Source of the DNA: Pseudoneurospora amorphoporcata
Taxonomy: Eukaryota > Ascomycota > Sordariomycetes > Sordariales > Sordariaceae
Length of the DNA stretch: 64,000 nt
NCBI GenBank assembly: GCA_033297205.1
Contig: MU859068.1
Span: forward strand, 62,001-126,000
Direction of reading: 5' to 3'
Shown in pieces: positions 20,327 to 31,271 of this stretch. The translations under genes and the position numbers were made by a program. The notes beneath the pieces were generated by a model. It was not told the DNA's origin. It did no database searches and saw nothing but the letters and a program-made list of their open reading frames with translations. Every line of letters begins with the position of its first letter. The stretch's first letter is position 1.

Positions 20327-23257
20327 AATGATGGCGGCACCCGGGACATGCCGCCCGTCATCCTCCGGCGAGGGACGAGCGGAAAAGATGATATACCCCG
20401 ATGCGAGGTTTTGTTCAGGTCGAAATGGTCCGTGAACAGGGCTGACAGTTATGCTGAAACGGCGTTCCTGGATCTGACTCGGGTGGCCGTTAATAAGACT
20501 GCTGCTGCTCAAGGGTCCTTCGTCCGATGACGTCTGAGTTCGGATGGCGGGGAGATCTGTGCGTAAAACTTGGGCGGACGAGACGATGTCAGGGGGCGGA
20601 TGTTCAGCTAGCTGTGTGCATGATTCGGTTCCGATAGCAGTATGAACTGAGTGTCGCAATGCGTTGATATAAAGCTTTCGATTTCGTTTAGTGGTGGTGG
20701 CGGTCCTTGTGGTGTGAGCATGCTATGGTTGTGTTCTCTGGTTTCGAAATCAGGGGTCCTAGATCGCCGAAGATCAAGATATGACGAGGGTGTTTACACT
20801 ATCGCGGATCGAGAGAGCAACGGCGTGGTCCGAGGTAGACAATGCCTTTGTTTGGTTTGACGCAACGGGACTGCCCGTTGACACGAATTTGAGAAGCTAT
20901 CTCAAGTCGGTTGTTGGTATGGAGAATGTGTGAAAAGAGGAGAAAAGTAAAAGGCTAAGGTTGGGGAGTGGAAAGGATAGATCAAGGGCTGTCAGAGGCG
21001 AAGCGAGGCAGAGCCTGCAAATTTGTTGAAGGCCCTGTCAAAAAAAAGACTTGAAGCGAGAACCGAAAACCAACGTCGATCCGCCTATCTTTGGCGGGCC
21101 TGGTAATTCCAAAGGCAGCTGAGAGTGAGAATGGGGCCAATGTAGGTACCTTTGTATCTTTTGATAGTAAAAAGTCGGGTGAGAGGTGGCTGCGCGTCAC
21201 TTTTACTGTGACCTGATGGACAAGGAATAGCGGGCTGGTGGGTTCGTTAGCGACTGGGCAAATCTCCAATGCAATGGGACTCTGCGTCTTCCCCTCTCTC
21301 CCCAACCCTGCGTCTCATCCTCCAATCCTTACCTTCATCTCTTGAGGTGTGGAGGTGTGGTTGTCGATTCGCTGTGATACCTTATGACGGGCAGCATGGC
21401 CTGGGACTGGAGGACCCTGCTACTTGCCAGCTCTACCTGCTGCTTGGTAGCGAATCCCGTCATCCCGTTTGGTTACCGAGCTTCATTGGGCAACGGCGTC
21501 TGGGCAACCACCACTTATCTGAACTCGGGCGATGTAGGACACTGCTGATGATGCCAAGGTAATCCGAGTGCGAGCGTACTCGTATCATCCTGGGTTTGCA
21601 TTTGCCATGGCCGCCTAATGATGGCGACCTGGACACCCACGTTGCTTTTCCCGCCTGCTTGTTTGGTGGTAAGTGAACGAACGAATCGGCAACGTAGCGG
21701 CTTAGCGAATCTCAAGCGGCTATGAGCGCCGATGCATTTGATGGTGTTGTTCGTTCAAGAGAAAGAAAGATGAGAAAAGCACGCAGCTGTCACTCGCATC
21801 ACAGTTTCCACTATCCAGGCCCCAGTCTAGCAAGTCTTGGCGCTGGGCGGGAGGCGGGAGGATGGCTTGCACTGGCTTGCAATGGCTTGCTCCATTCGTT
21901 ATGAACAAGTGCCGTTGATGCCATCATGTCTCGTGCAGCTTGCCGACCAGATTGACTCCATTTGCCTCGTGTCCAGAAAGCAACACTGCAACTCATCATC
22001 TGAGAGATTCATCGTTTTAAGTGGTAGTAGGTAGGCGGTATCAATTCCACAGCGGTAGATTGCCAATTGGATACCGTCTGAATGGATCGATCTCGCAACG
22101 GTCAAAAAAACACCAGAGAAAAGACACCGGCCACTGTCCGACTGTCAGCAGCCAAGAAACAGGCCACCGTACCGCTTAGTAACGCACGGTATGTAGCACT
22201 TGAGGATCCCGGACCCACTCGCGTCGTCACCCTATCAAGCTTCGTTCAGGTGTCAAGAGAAGGGGAAAGGGTTCAATTTTAAACTCTGCTCGCTGGATGG
22301 ATGCCACAAAAACTCAAATTCCCACGTGTGAACGAGGAAGTCATGAAATCCTGAACGGGACCACCGGGCCAAGTATCGTGTGCGTCCATTGTGTCCCTCG
22401 TCTCATCTCATCCACCTTCGAATAAAAACTGAGAAAAAGCTCGTGAGCTTCTGTCCTTTTCACTCGGTATTGCGCCTCGGGACTCAAGACTTGTGATGGG
22501 TCTGGCCCAGAAGTACTGCGAGGTAAAGAACCGAGAGCTAACGCCGGAACCAGTTTACGATCCGCGAACGGGTGCTTTAGCTGCCTATGCGTCTCCACTC
22601 TATATGCGCCTTCTGTCTTCAGTTTTTCTTTCACCGCCGGTGCGAAATGCAAAGGAAATGCAAAACACTTTTCATGCAAACCGTTCGGCCGGGGAATGAC
22701 CGTCAAAATGCGACAACCCGCGTTTCCGTCACATGATTCAGCTTTCTCCAAACCGTTGCCCAGAAAGATTGGGCAAGGTTGGTGAAACCTCCTCCCCTTA
22801 ATCAACCCAACTCGTATCTCCCCTCTTTTTGCTCATCGCACAAGCTCGCTTGCTTTCGCCTAGTAAGTCTAGGCGCCTCTCTGCCTGGTTTTGGTGATAC
22901 GGTTCCACAAACTCCTCCCCACGGCACCCACGCCGCACTTTCATGGCGCCCCATCAATGATTTTCAGGACCCTAACCCTGGAGATCCTGGGCCAACCCCC
23001 AGCCTCTTTTTCCATTGGACAACAAGAGATACAAAATCTCGAGACGCCATCCCGAGACGTTGGCCACCCCACGCGGGGACCCCTACTGCCCCTGTCCGGT
23101 GGCCTCAAATCACGAAATCTCCAGGCGGGGGTGAAGGACACCTTGTCCTTCTTTTCTTTTGGCCTCTTCCGGGGCGCCGCGGGATGCGGTGCTGGGTTTT
23201 AAAGGTAGATGTCATTTCCATTATGGCCCTGCTTATCAGTCACGACCCAAAACTCGA

Positions 23258-23352
23258 TACTCGTCGGTTAGGTGGATTCGCTTCGCCAGCCAAGAGGAGA
23301 GGCGGTTGGCTTGCTATGTAAGCGAGGCCCACATCAACCTAACCGACGAGTA
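23258..23352. mobile_element. 95-bp inverted-repeat element flanked by TA (MITE candidate)
   Basis: The two ends are perfect inverted copies of 16 bases: TACTCGTCGGTTAGGT at 23258-23273 and its complement at 23337-23352. Imperfect similarity (GGTKGAT) extends further inward. The outermost TA on each side would be the target duplication of a Tc1/mariner-superfamily insertion, although it is part of the palindrome and so cannot prove it. The element is too short to code for anything, so it could only be moved by a transposase encoded elsewhere. The alternative is a simple hairpin. Confidence 0.55.
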
Positions 23353-23415
23353 CGTAAATCATCCCGTCCATTTGACCAAACGAGATATCCCTATTAGGTA
23401 GATCCACTAAAGCTT

Positions 23416-23457
23416 GGCGCTTGGCGCTTAACGCTCGGCGCTTGGCGCTTAGTGCCC
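23416..23457. repeat. 21-bp tandem repeat, two copies
   Basis: Two near-identical 21-base units built on GGCGCTTGGCGCTTA follow each other, and each contains its own shorter GGCGCTT duplication. It lies outside any gene, and no function is evident. Confidence 0.7.
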
Positions 23458-24241
23458 GGTCTAGAAAAAAAAGGGAGTTGACAACTTTTGGGAGCGTCAA
23501 TGTTATGAGAGACTACCATTTCCAGCACTTGCCCTCTTTGCGAAATGGTTTAGACTATCGGTTTGCCCCATTTAGCAAGTCCGTTTTCTTTCAGTGTCAC
23601 GAACTTTGAGACAACGGGGCGTTGTGAACAAACATCCACATCTGACCGGAGGTTCTTCCGTTTATGGGTATTGGGCCTCTTCTTGGACCGAAGATCTGCT
23701 AACGATGACTGATGTCTGATGGGTACCAAAGACACATCCTTGATAATTCTAGCACTCTCCGCTCCCCCGTGATCGTGAAGAGGAGTTCCTCGTTTCTGAC
23801 TTTCGTTATCTCGTTATCCACTACTACAAACAAAATGATGCTTGCTCCCCTTCCCCTATTCCCGAGTCCTGTCCGAAAAGGACAGTCCCAACAGTTTGGC
23901 ACTCCAGGGAACCGGTTCAGGCCCCGTTGCTCCCAGCTCCGTGAATGATCGAACATGCTAGACTGTACGATGGAATTGCTTGTCAATCCGGAAGCTCGGG
24001 CGGTGCAAGACGAAATACCCTACTCAAAGCAGCAATAAGCTTCAAGATGAATGGGATTTTCAAATGTGCCATTGCGGCGCAGATCCGGCCAGCTTGTCTA
24101 CTTTGACGAGAGCTATGGGATCGCATCCTTTGGATCGAAAAGTCCCCTTCCCGACATTTCTTTTCATTTACCCACAAATAAGGGAATACCAAGCAAAATT
24201 GCATGCACTCTCATCCCCAAGTCACCGTCACTCTTCAGCAT

Positions 24242-24612
24242 TACAGTATTTACCCCTGCTTTTGCAACCCCCCCCTTATGCAAAAACCCTACCTATTGCA
24301 ACGGTTACTGGATGCATTATTTACAGGCCCATACTGGGACTGCAAACTGCAAAGTGCAACAGTTTCGGGCCGAAATTTGCATAAGCAGGGGTGTTGACAG
24401 GGGATATCTTGCAATTGACAGGGGTGTCAGCAGGTGAAAATAGCTACAATCGGCCGCCAAACTAGAGGGTTAGGGTTGCAAAAAAATCTTGATTCGGTCG
24501 GATTCTGGCACCCAACCCTCTATGGGTGGTTACCATGTAATGCAAATACCCTACTTATTGCAAAAAAAATCGCTGCAAGAATTGAGTTGCATTAACAGGG
24601 GTAAACACTGTA
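24242..24612. mobile_element. 371-bp inverted-repeat element flanked by TA (pogo/mariner-type MITE candidate)
   Basis: The 27-base ends (24242-24268 and 24586-24612) are inverted copies with four mismatches. They share TACAGTRTTTACCCCTG and a final TGCAAC. Excluding the terminal TA, the element starts CAGT and ends ACTG, and TA stands on both sides, as in pogo-like members of the Tc1/mariner superfamily. Inside, a 25-base near-direct repeat (ATGCAAANACCCTACYTATT at about 24275-24300 and 24537-24563) and several ACAGGGGT or GCAGGGGT motifs repeat the terminal words. No transposase frame is present, so this is a non-autonomous element. Confidence 0.8.
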
Positions 24613-25807
24613 CCACCTCTTCGTCACACAGGGAACATCCCGAAATCTCGCTACCCAACTACCTTTCTCCCTTGGGTGAATCTTCCGTCCCGGATGTGCC
24701 GCCTCGGAACCAACCTACGAATGCAGCAGCAAATCCAAGTGAACCAACATACACACACCGCTACCGTCTTGCCGGGACGGGACCTCATCGTCCTAGACCC
24801 GTACCGGAATACTCTTCCAAAACCAAATTGCAAGTCCTTCCTTTGCAGGGTAACATTTCCTGCCGCCCACAGCAGCATCTTGCAGTAGCGCTTGGGAATG
24901 TTTACCAGCAATACCTATATCAAGTGTCACATTCATGCGCATCCACACGCACATCTCATACGTACGCGCACTCTGACGAGTCAAAACGCTCTCTCGGTAT
25001 ATGGAGTTACTATGTACGGAACGGGCCTGAAGTGGTGGCGCGCCCGTGATGGCGGTAGGTATCAAAATCACATGCGTTGTATCTACGGTTGTTGTTGTTG
25101 GTGGTGATGGATGGTTACGGGAAGCGGCGGAAGGGGAGGACCGGGGGTGAACTGCGTGAGGGAGGAATACCTACGTTGGCTTGCGACGCGTGTTTTGACA
25201 GTAGGTAGAAGAATAACTGAGACAAAAGTAGTCTGGTGGAGGAGGTATGAAAACGTTGTCGTTGTCGTGTAAGGTTCGTGTGGTCATTGCACTTATTGGC
25301 CACTAACAGCTGTGTAAGGGCTTCAGTGTTCCAAAGTCTCCTCCTCATTGGCCATAACTATATGATCGGCCTATGATCATTTCTGCTTTGGTTTATAAGC
25401 TGACTACGTATATTATTCCTTACAAATATTAGCTTCCGACGGATCAACATCTGGAATAATCAACAACACACGTGGTAGATAGAATCGCATACCCGCTAAA
25501 GGTCATCATTGCATTGACCATCCAACAACACCCATCCACTTGGCTCCTATTGCTCAACAGCTTCCAAAACTTGATTTCTCTCACATGTTCCTTTGGAATA
25601 TCGAAAGCCGGAAAGAAGACAGATCATGCCCGGTAAAATGTCTTACTTCAGAGTTCACCCAGGTAGACGACCAGACGACTGATCTCCAGTGCTCCACCGC
25701 ACCCGAAATTCAAAACACATGGGCCATCGGAAAAACGAAAGGTGTCATAGTCGCCGTTCACGCAATTCTCTCTACACCGCAATATGATTGATGCCCAGGC
25801 GAACTCG

Positions 25808-25890
25808 AAAAAAAAAAAAAAAAAAAGGAAAGGGGGAAAGGGGAATCGAAGTGGGAAAAAAAAAAAAAAAAAAGGAAAAAAAAAAAAAAC
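25808..25890. repeat. A-rich homopolymer block
   Basis: Three long A runs are interrupted by short G-rich spacers (GGAAAGGGGGAAAGGGG). The block lies at the far end of the SINE-like unit, but on the plus strand it is A-rich while the unit reads on the minus strand, so it would be T-rich in the unit's own orientation. It may be an independent simple repeat. Confidence 0.85.
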
Positions 25891-25938
25891 CCGCTGGGAA
25901 ACCGCTTGGAAAAACCCAGATACATATGTTCGCTAGAC

Positions 25939-26037
25939 ATGTTTCGCTGTAAATAGTAGATATATGGCAGTAGATATTTCGCTGTAGATATTCGCTGTAA
26001 ATATTCGCTGTAAATATTCGCTGTACATGTTTCGCTG
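25939..26037. repeat. tandem 13-bp repeat (ATTCGCTGTAAAT units)
   Basis: About six degenerate copies of ATTCGCTGTAAAT follow one another, the central three nearly perfect with a 13-base period. They lie directly next to the tRNA-like head described above. Confidence 0.85.
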
Positions 26038-26217
26038 AGTGTGACAAGTATACTCGCTGTGCTACGCTATAGTGAGTGAGCCCACCATGGGAGAGTGCCT
26101 AGGACTTGCCCAGACAGCTCTCCCATAGTTGTCGAAAATTTGCCTCGAGAACGTGAATCGAACGCAGGAGCTCATGGTTTGAGAATCTGAGGTAGGACCC
26201 ACTCAGCCACCAAACCA
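25939..26217 (-). mobile_element. tRNA-derived SINE-like unit with tandem-repeat tail
   Basis: Read on the minus strand, a tRNA-like head carries an A box TGGCTGAGTGGG (26198-26209) and a B box GTTCGATTC (26155-26163). They are 34 bases apart, the spacing of an internal RNA polymerase III promoter. The acceptor and T stems do not pair, so it is not a working tRNA; the D arm resembles leucine or serine tRNAs. A hairpin with a nine-base stem follows (26087-26095 with 26118-26126). The distal part is a run of 13-base units ending in ACAGCGAATATTT (25939-26037). A pol III head, a body and short tandem repeats at the 3' end are the usual plan of a fungal SINE. It could also be a degenerate tRNA beside an unrelated repeat. 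Confidence 0.5.
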
Positions 26218-27276
26218 TTTCTGGCTGTTGTTATCCACTTACGATGTAAGGTAAGGCTATATGGGCATAGACAGTTCCGAATTGCCGTCGCAACCCAAAA
26301 ACATCGGATGAGCCGTTGTTCACGGTCGCTGTGAATCACAACTGCAACTTGCAACCTGCAAGTTCCGAACGAACAAAGGATAACAAAACCATATTTCTCC
26401 ATTGCTTGCGGCTACCGCATATACACTTCAGTATGCCGTACTACTTACTCACTCCATTACCGGCGAATCCACGCTTTACAGTTACTCCTATCAATACCTT
26501 TAATTTTGGCGCAGCTACTGCATTTTCTCCAAGAAAGAAAAGTGTACAAGATGTGTCTGTAATTTCCCATTTCGGTAAAGACAATCATCGTTTCTTGTAC
26601 AACTTAGTGTAATTGCTAGCACTTCCAACTCATGATTGGTCCAAACACATCCATTGCCTATCCTCTTCTGCTCCTATCAGCTTTCAAATGTCTCAAAAGC
26701 AACACCTCTTCCGGAATACTATTGAACATGATGGAGGCTCAGTTCATCCGATTTATCATCAAGGCGTAACTACTGATGGAAGGCGCAGGCGAATGCGAGC
26801 GACAACTAACACCGGGCCGTTGTTTGATAGGATTGTTGACATAGTCTTTGTGAGAACTTGATCTGAGTCTCTGCCAAAGTCTCGAACTCCTTTCCAATGG
26901 TCATCGTGTTGAGATATCTCGGCCGCTTCTACCTGTGATGATATCGGTTTGTTTGTTCCAAAGGATCGAGCACCTTGATGGTTGATGTACGGGTAAACAG
27001 CGGGGTTAGGGCGATCGACTCCGTCATCGCAGCGTGGGGTAAGAGACATGCAACCGTTGGCGGGATCGGGGCCAATGTCATCATCCTACCTCAAAATTGT
27101 TCTTTCCTTGAACAACTTGAGAATTATTCAAATCAACATTGCGACTGCCTTCTGTTCAGCCATTAGAGTTGGAAAGCATCACCTCATTGGAAGCGTAGCC
27201 GTCACAGATCACACCGCACTACAGACTTCCACTGAGCATTTCAACACCTGTTCTTGATCACGGACGTCTTCGATGA

Positions 27277-28464
27277 ATGGCTAAACTGCCTCGGAATAAT
27301 TTGAAGCTCAACATCACCAGCTGTCAAAAACTATCTTCAAACACACAGAGACGTTCAGCTCTCATCTTCCCATCTCTATCGAGCAAACCCAGGCTTCCCG
27401 CAGCCACTAACAGTCTCGCAAGGAACATCACACCATTCATCAACCGCCTCGTCACAACGACCTCAAGCATCTCAATCACCTCAAACCCAACGACATCCAC
27501 CAAAATGTCCACCTCCTCAACCACCGCAACCGGTCAAAACCCTCACAACCGCCAACCATCACCCACCACCCCAACCCCCTGGCTCACCCCCTTCCTCTCA
27601 CACCTGCACTCCCTCCCGCCCCCCTCTCGCTCCTTCACCCTCTCCACCCTGCACCCTCTCCCCCCCTCCTTCTCCTCCACCAGCACACCCACGCCCTTCT
27701 CCTCCACCGTCCCCGTCCTCCCCCGCGCTCGAACATGCATCTACCGCGGTCTCTGGGCGCAACTCCCTACCAACGACAAGAACCCTGCCGAGTTAAACCC
27801 TTGGGTGTTCGAAAGCGACTTGATCACCTTCACGACGGATGCAAGGATGGAGAAAGCTGCCGAGATAGTGGACACCGCTTCCGGGGAAAGGATTGAGGAA
27901 GGGGGAGGGATGACGGGGGGTGGAGGACCGGTTGAGGCTGTTTTTTGGATTGAGTCTGCTAGGGATTCGGAGAGTGGGGAGGAGAAGAAGGTTATGACTC
28001 AGTGGAGGGTGCGTGGAACAGCGTGGTTACTTGGTCCGGATGCCGACGGGGAAGGGGCAGCGAAAGTGAGGGAGGCTTTGAGGCAGCGGATGAGGAGGGT
28101 TCCCGACAAAACGCCAGAAGATGAGAAGACGTGGAGCTGGAGTAAAGAGGTTACGGCACATTTCGGCAACTTGAGCCCGGTGATGAGGGGGACATTCAAG
28201 GGCCCCCCGCCGGGACAGCCGGTGTCGTTCCCACCTGGGAAAGGCGAGGAGCTCGGGCAGGAGGTGGAGGATTTGCAGGATGAGGTGGCGAGGAGGAATT
28301 TTAGGGTGGTGGTTATTGTGCCGACTGAGGTGGACCAGGTTGACCTTTCGGATGCGAGGAGGCCGAGGCGGTGGTTGTATTTGTGGAGGGGGAAGAGTTA
28401 TCAGGCGAGGGAGGCGGGCGGGGAGGTGGAGGGGGAGTGGGAGAAGGTAGAGGTTTGGCCTTAG
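27277..28464 (+). CDS. pyridoxamine 5'-phosphate oxidase-like FMN-binding protein (Alr4036 family)
   Basis: This single exon encodes 395 residues from the first ATG, or 319 residues from the ATG at 27505 (MSTSSTTATG). The core matches the fungal Pyridox_oxase_2/Alr4036 split-barrel flavin-binding family: PWLTPFLSHL, PRARTCIYRGLWAQLP, NPWVFESDLITFTTDARMEK, then the strand MTQWRVRGTAWLLG, and a C-terminal RNFRVVVIVPTEVDQVDL...RRWLYLWRGKSYQ. These proteins bind FMN, but their substrate is not known. The 76 residues ahead of Met77 are rich in Arg, Ser, Thr and Asn and lack acidic residues, like a mitochondrial presequence. The gene may therefore give a mitochondrial form from the first ATG and a cytosolic form from the second. 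The middle carries Pro/Ser/Thr- and Gly-rich insertions. Confidence 0.8.
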   Translation: MAKLPRNNLKLNITSCQKLSSNTQRRSALIFPSLSSKPRLPAATNSLARNITPFINRLVTTTSSISITSNPTTSTKMSTSSTTATGQNPHNRQPSPTTPTPWLTPFLSHLHSLPPPSRSFTLSTLHPLPPSFSSTSTPTPFSSTVPVLPRARTCIYRGLWAQLPTNDKNPAELNPWVFESDLITFTTDARMEKAAEIVDTASGERIEEGGGMTGGGGPVEAVFWIESARDSESGEEKKVMTQWRVRGTAWLLGPDADGEGAAKVREALRQRMRRVPDKTPEDEKTWSWSKEVTAHFGNLSPVMRGTFKGPPPGQPVSFPPGKGEELGQEVEDLQDEVARRNFRVVVIVPTEVDQVDLSDARRPRRWLYLWRGKSYQAREAGGEVEGEWEKVEVWP

Positions 28465-29440
28465 GGGCGTTGGGTCGGTTCGTGACTGGAATGAATCTGA
28501 CGGGTGTGTATCGGCAGAGTGTGGTTGGAGGTTACTGAATGGACGAATGATCAGTCAACTTGTCAACTAAAGACCGATTTACACACTATGGTATGATAGA
28601 CCCGGTGTCTTAACTTGGTTGAAGAGGCAGAAACTGGTTCGGTTCTTGTCTATACATGGTGTTATCACTAACGAACTTCTAAGCGATATCATCACCAGCT
28701 CATTACCACACAACCTAATTTAAAGGGTATTAAGGCAATTTCCTTCAGCTATAATGTCGTTTTGGCACTGGGGTCGTTTCAAAGATGATGCATCTTTACC
28801 TTGGTTGAAGTCCGATGTACACCCATTCCGAGCCAAAAGCAAAGTATTCCCAGTCAACACCTGGATGTTGAAGCTAGCGCCAGGGGAAACTTGTAGTAGC
28901 TGAGATAAGCATCCTGACATGTTGCTCCATGCTAGGTACATATGCCTATTAGCAAAACTAACCAACCAGATTGCCTTGATGCCCCTTTCTCTCGATTTCT
29001 CCAAATTCATGATAATAGCTCGGATATTCTCTTGTCGGTATCTCAAGCTACGTACGTACAAAAGCCACTCCCGTAACGCCTTTTTTCTTTCTTTCTTGTC
29101 TTTCGAAAGAACAGAAACTGATTTCCCTGTATCCCCATAATGCTAGAATGGTTAAAAAAAACGCCCTCGAAGTTTTTGTATTACAAAACCAACCCTGAAT
29201 CCTGCCTACCCCGTTGGGTTTTGTGCGTTCGGCCATTCCTGCTGCAATTGTGTGGCCCTTTTCCTGGTGTTCTTATCCAGTCCGCCGCACCCTAATCCAC
29301 AGCTCGCGAGACGCGCGTTGGCTGGGAACGGGATATCCAGACGCAAGAAGCCAGACATGGCAGTACGGCATAACATCCGGTCCAAAGCCATAACGCAACC
29401 CAAGCTGCCACCTCCTCAAGCGCACCCACGTGCTCGCCCC
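28465..29440. other. convergent 3' region between the oxidase-like gene and rpb5
   Basis: This nearly 1 kb spacer holds the 3' ends of two convergent genes. Short open frames here show no conserved motif. I see no RNA gene. Confidence 0.55.
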
Positions 29441-30319
29441 TTATACGCAAAGCCTGTAAGAAGCATAGCGACCCGCCGTCTCGGACACGCGGATGATCTT
29501 GACGACCTGACCCCTCTTGAGTCCCAAATACCGGGCAATCGGATCCTTGCTCAAGATTCTGGGCAGCTGCGTCTCCTTGAGTCTGTACCTCTTGAGGAGC
29601 GCGGCCTTCTCCTCCTTGGACAGCAAAACGTGCTTGGGCACGAGCTCGTGATGGGTGATGTTGACCAGCAGGTCCTCCTCGAGGAAGCACTCGACCTGGG
29701 TGTACTGCGAGGTGACGGACATGACCTTGCGGGCCTGGGCGGACAGGGGGACGGCGGTGATGAAGATGCCGGCTTTGAACTTGTTGTCGGAGCAGTGGGT
29801 GACGAACTTCTTCATGACCGAGACGCCGATGGAGCCCTTCTCGGTGCAGAACTCGACCCAGATGGTGCCGCATTCGGGAACGGGGTTGGGGTTGGAGGGC
29901 GTGGGAGGGGCGGTGAACTTTTTGATCATGGCTTCGGAGGGACGGGCGGAGAATTGGAGCTTGGCGCGGCTGTTTTGATGTCGTCATGTTAGTGACTGTA
30001 GTTGAGATGGTGGTTGGGATCGGATGCGACGCGTAAAGTGGTGGTGGTGATGGGTGACGCAGGAACTCACTTTGGTGTTCCGTCCTCGTTGGTGTATTCA
30101 GCCTTGAAACGCTCGAGCGAGATCTTGACTTCGTCTTCGGCCAACTCGTAACCCTATAGTCGCGACACATGTATGTCAGAATGGTGGGTGATGGCGCGTC
30201 GAGCGAGCGCGATAAGGCTGGCGTACCCTGTCCTGAACCATCTCGTGAACAGTCCTCCAGGCTCTCCACAGGCGCGAGACTTCCTTGGAGGCGCTGGTGG
30301 GGCCGCTGTCGTCCTCCAT
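29441..30319 (-). CDS. rpb5: RNA polymerase I, II and III shared subunit Rpb5 (ABC27)
   Basis: Rpb5 is a common subunit of all three nuclear RNA polymerases and forms part of the lower jaw that holds downstream DNA. Three exons fit: 30227-30319, 30071-30153 and 29441-29969, giving 234 residues with phases 0 and 2. The protein begins MEDDSGPTSASKEVSRLWRA and continues through the joined RGYELAEDEVKISLERF and TPNRAKLQFSARPSEAM. Its C-terminal domain is the hallmark of the family: LVNITHHELVPKHVLLS, RYRLKETQLPRI, DPIARYLGLKRGQVVKI and ETAGRYASYRLCV. The N-terminal jaw domain is somewhat longer than in yeast, as is usual for filamentous fungi. Codon use is strongly biased to C-ending codons, fitting a highly expressed gene. 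It is divergent from bfr1. Confidence 0.95.
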
Positions 30320-31271
30320 TTTGGCTGTGTGTATTGGCAATCAAATAAACTCGTGGGTCTGTCGGCGCGGAGTGGTGATGGTGTGGGTGGTTGCGCTGGT
30401 GAGATGGTTCGCGATGGTGGATGGCTTTGTGGTGGATTGATACCTAGCTTTACGAGGCTGAAGGACAAAGGCTCTCAAAAAATTGCGGGAAGGGTGGGTG
30501 TCGGTAAAGGCCAGTGGCGTGGGCGCATTGATTTGAATGCCCAGTCCACGCCGGCCGATAAGAACAGGGTCCACAGTACTTCACCCCTGTGGGCCCTGTC
30601 GGACAGCAACAAGCGCGCAGATGGTCTGTGCTGAATATATGTGTCCGTTCCCTTGGTCGGCATCTGATTGTTGAATTCAAGACTCAAGAAACAAGGACTG
30701 CAGTCCTCTTGGTCGCGTGCTTAGGACGTGCATCACAGGAAATAACGGACATTCAACCTCTCCGTGATCCATAACGAGGGACATGGCTCGGCAAGTGGAT
30801 TGAGCCAATCATCCTCCAAGCAACCAACGCACCATGCCGCACAGGCCAAGACGGTGACACGGTCGGGAAAGGCCACGGTGCGATCTGCGGATCTGGAACA
30901 CGCCTGGAGCGGGACAAATTTTGGAAATTTTGGGAAAGTTTGGGGAACTGGCGACTGAATTGAGCTTTCAAAGGTTCCTCTCAATTGCGGCCGAAACCCA
31001 TTCATTGACAGCAGCCGTGCTAGCCATTGTTCTCCCCAGTCTGGACCCCATTTTCCACCTTTTTAGTCAACCAACTCCCTATAACTACATCCCTACAGGA
31101 CCCGATAAGCCGTCTTCGGACGTGCAGAGGTTACCTAAGGTAGCTCCACGCCTGCAGTCCATGCTGGCTCAGCGGTCCCCGGGCCCTTCTTTATCTTACC
31201 ATTCCCTTCCTTTCGTCTCTTCTTTCCTTCCTTCCCTTCCCTTCCCTTCAGCAACCACCACATCACACACA
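30320..31271. promoter_or_regulatory. divergent promoter region between rpb5 and bfr1
   Basis: These 952 bases hold both promoters. The last 70 bases before the bfr1 ATG are a pyrimidine-rich tract (CCTTCC and TTCCC repeats, about 31200-31250) followed by a CACACACAATGG start context, the pattern of strongly transcribed fungal genes. Confidence 0.6.

Larger units (their letters stand above)
20660..27276. other. 6.6 kb gene-poor region with small transposon-like elements
   Basis: I find no convincing gene on either strand over 6.6 kb, the longest such stretch in the window. The many open frames are below 190 codons, lack homologous motifs and do not join by splice signals. The ends must include promoters of the rhodopsin-domain gene (minus) and of the oxidase-like gene (plus). 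Within it are a 21-bp tandem repeat (23416-23457), two candidate inverted-repeat elements (23258-23352 and 24242-24612), poly(A) blocks (25808-25890) and a SINE-like unit (25939-26217). These are listed separately. Confidence 0.6.

Noticed and set aside
22779..23321. 180-codon plus-strand frame
   Set aside because: It is Pro/Arg/Trp-rich without conserved motifs, overlaps the 95-bp inverted-repeat element, and shows no splice partners.
24466..24479. GGGTTAGGGTT resembling telomere repeat
   Set aside because: Only one and a half units, inside the 371-bp element; not a telomere or internal telomeric array.
24489..25049. 186-codon plus-strand frame
   Set aside because: It begins inside the 371-bp element and shows no domain or codon bias like its neighbours.
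26150..26217. Functional tRNA gene on the minus strand
   Set aside because: A and B boxes are perfect, but the acceptor and T stems do not pair, so it is treated as a tRNA-derived head.
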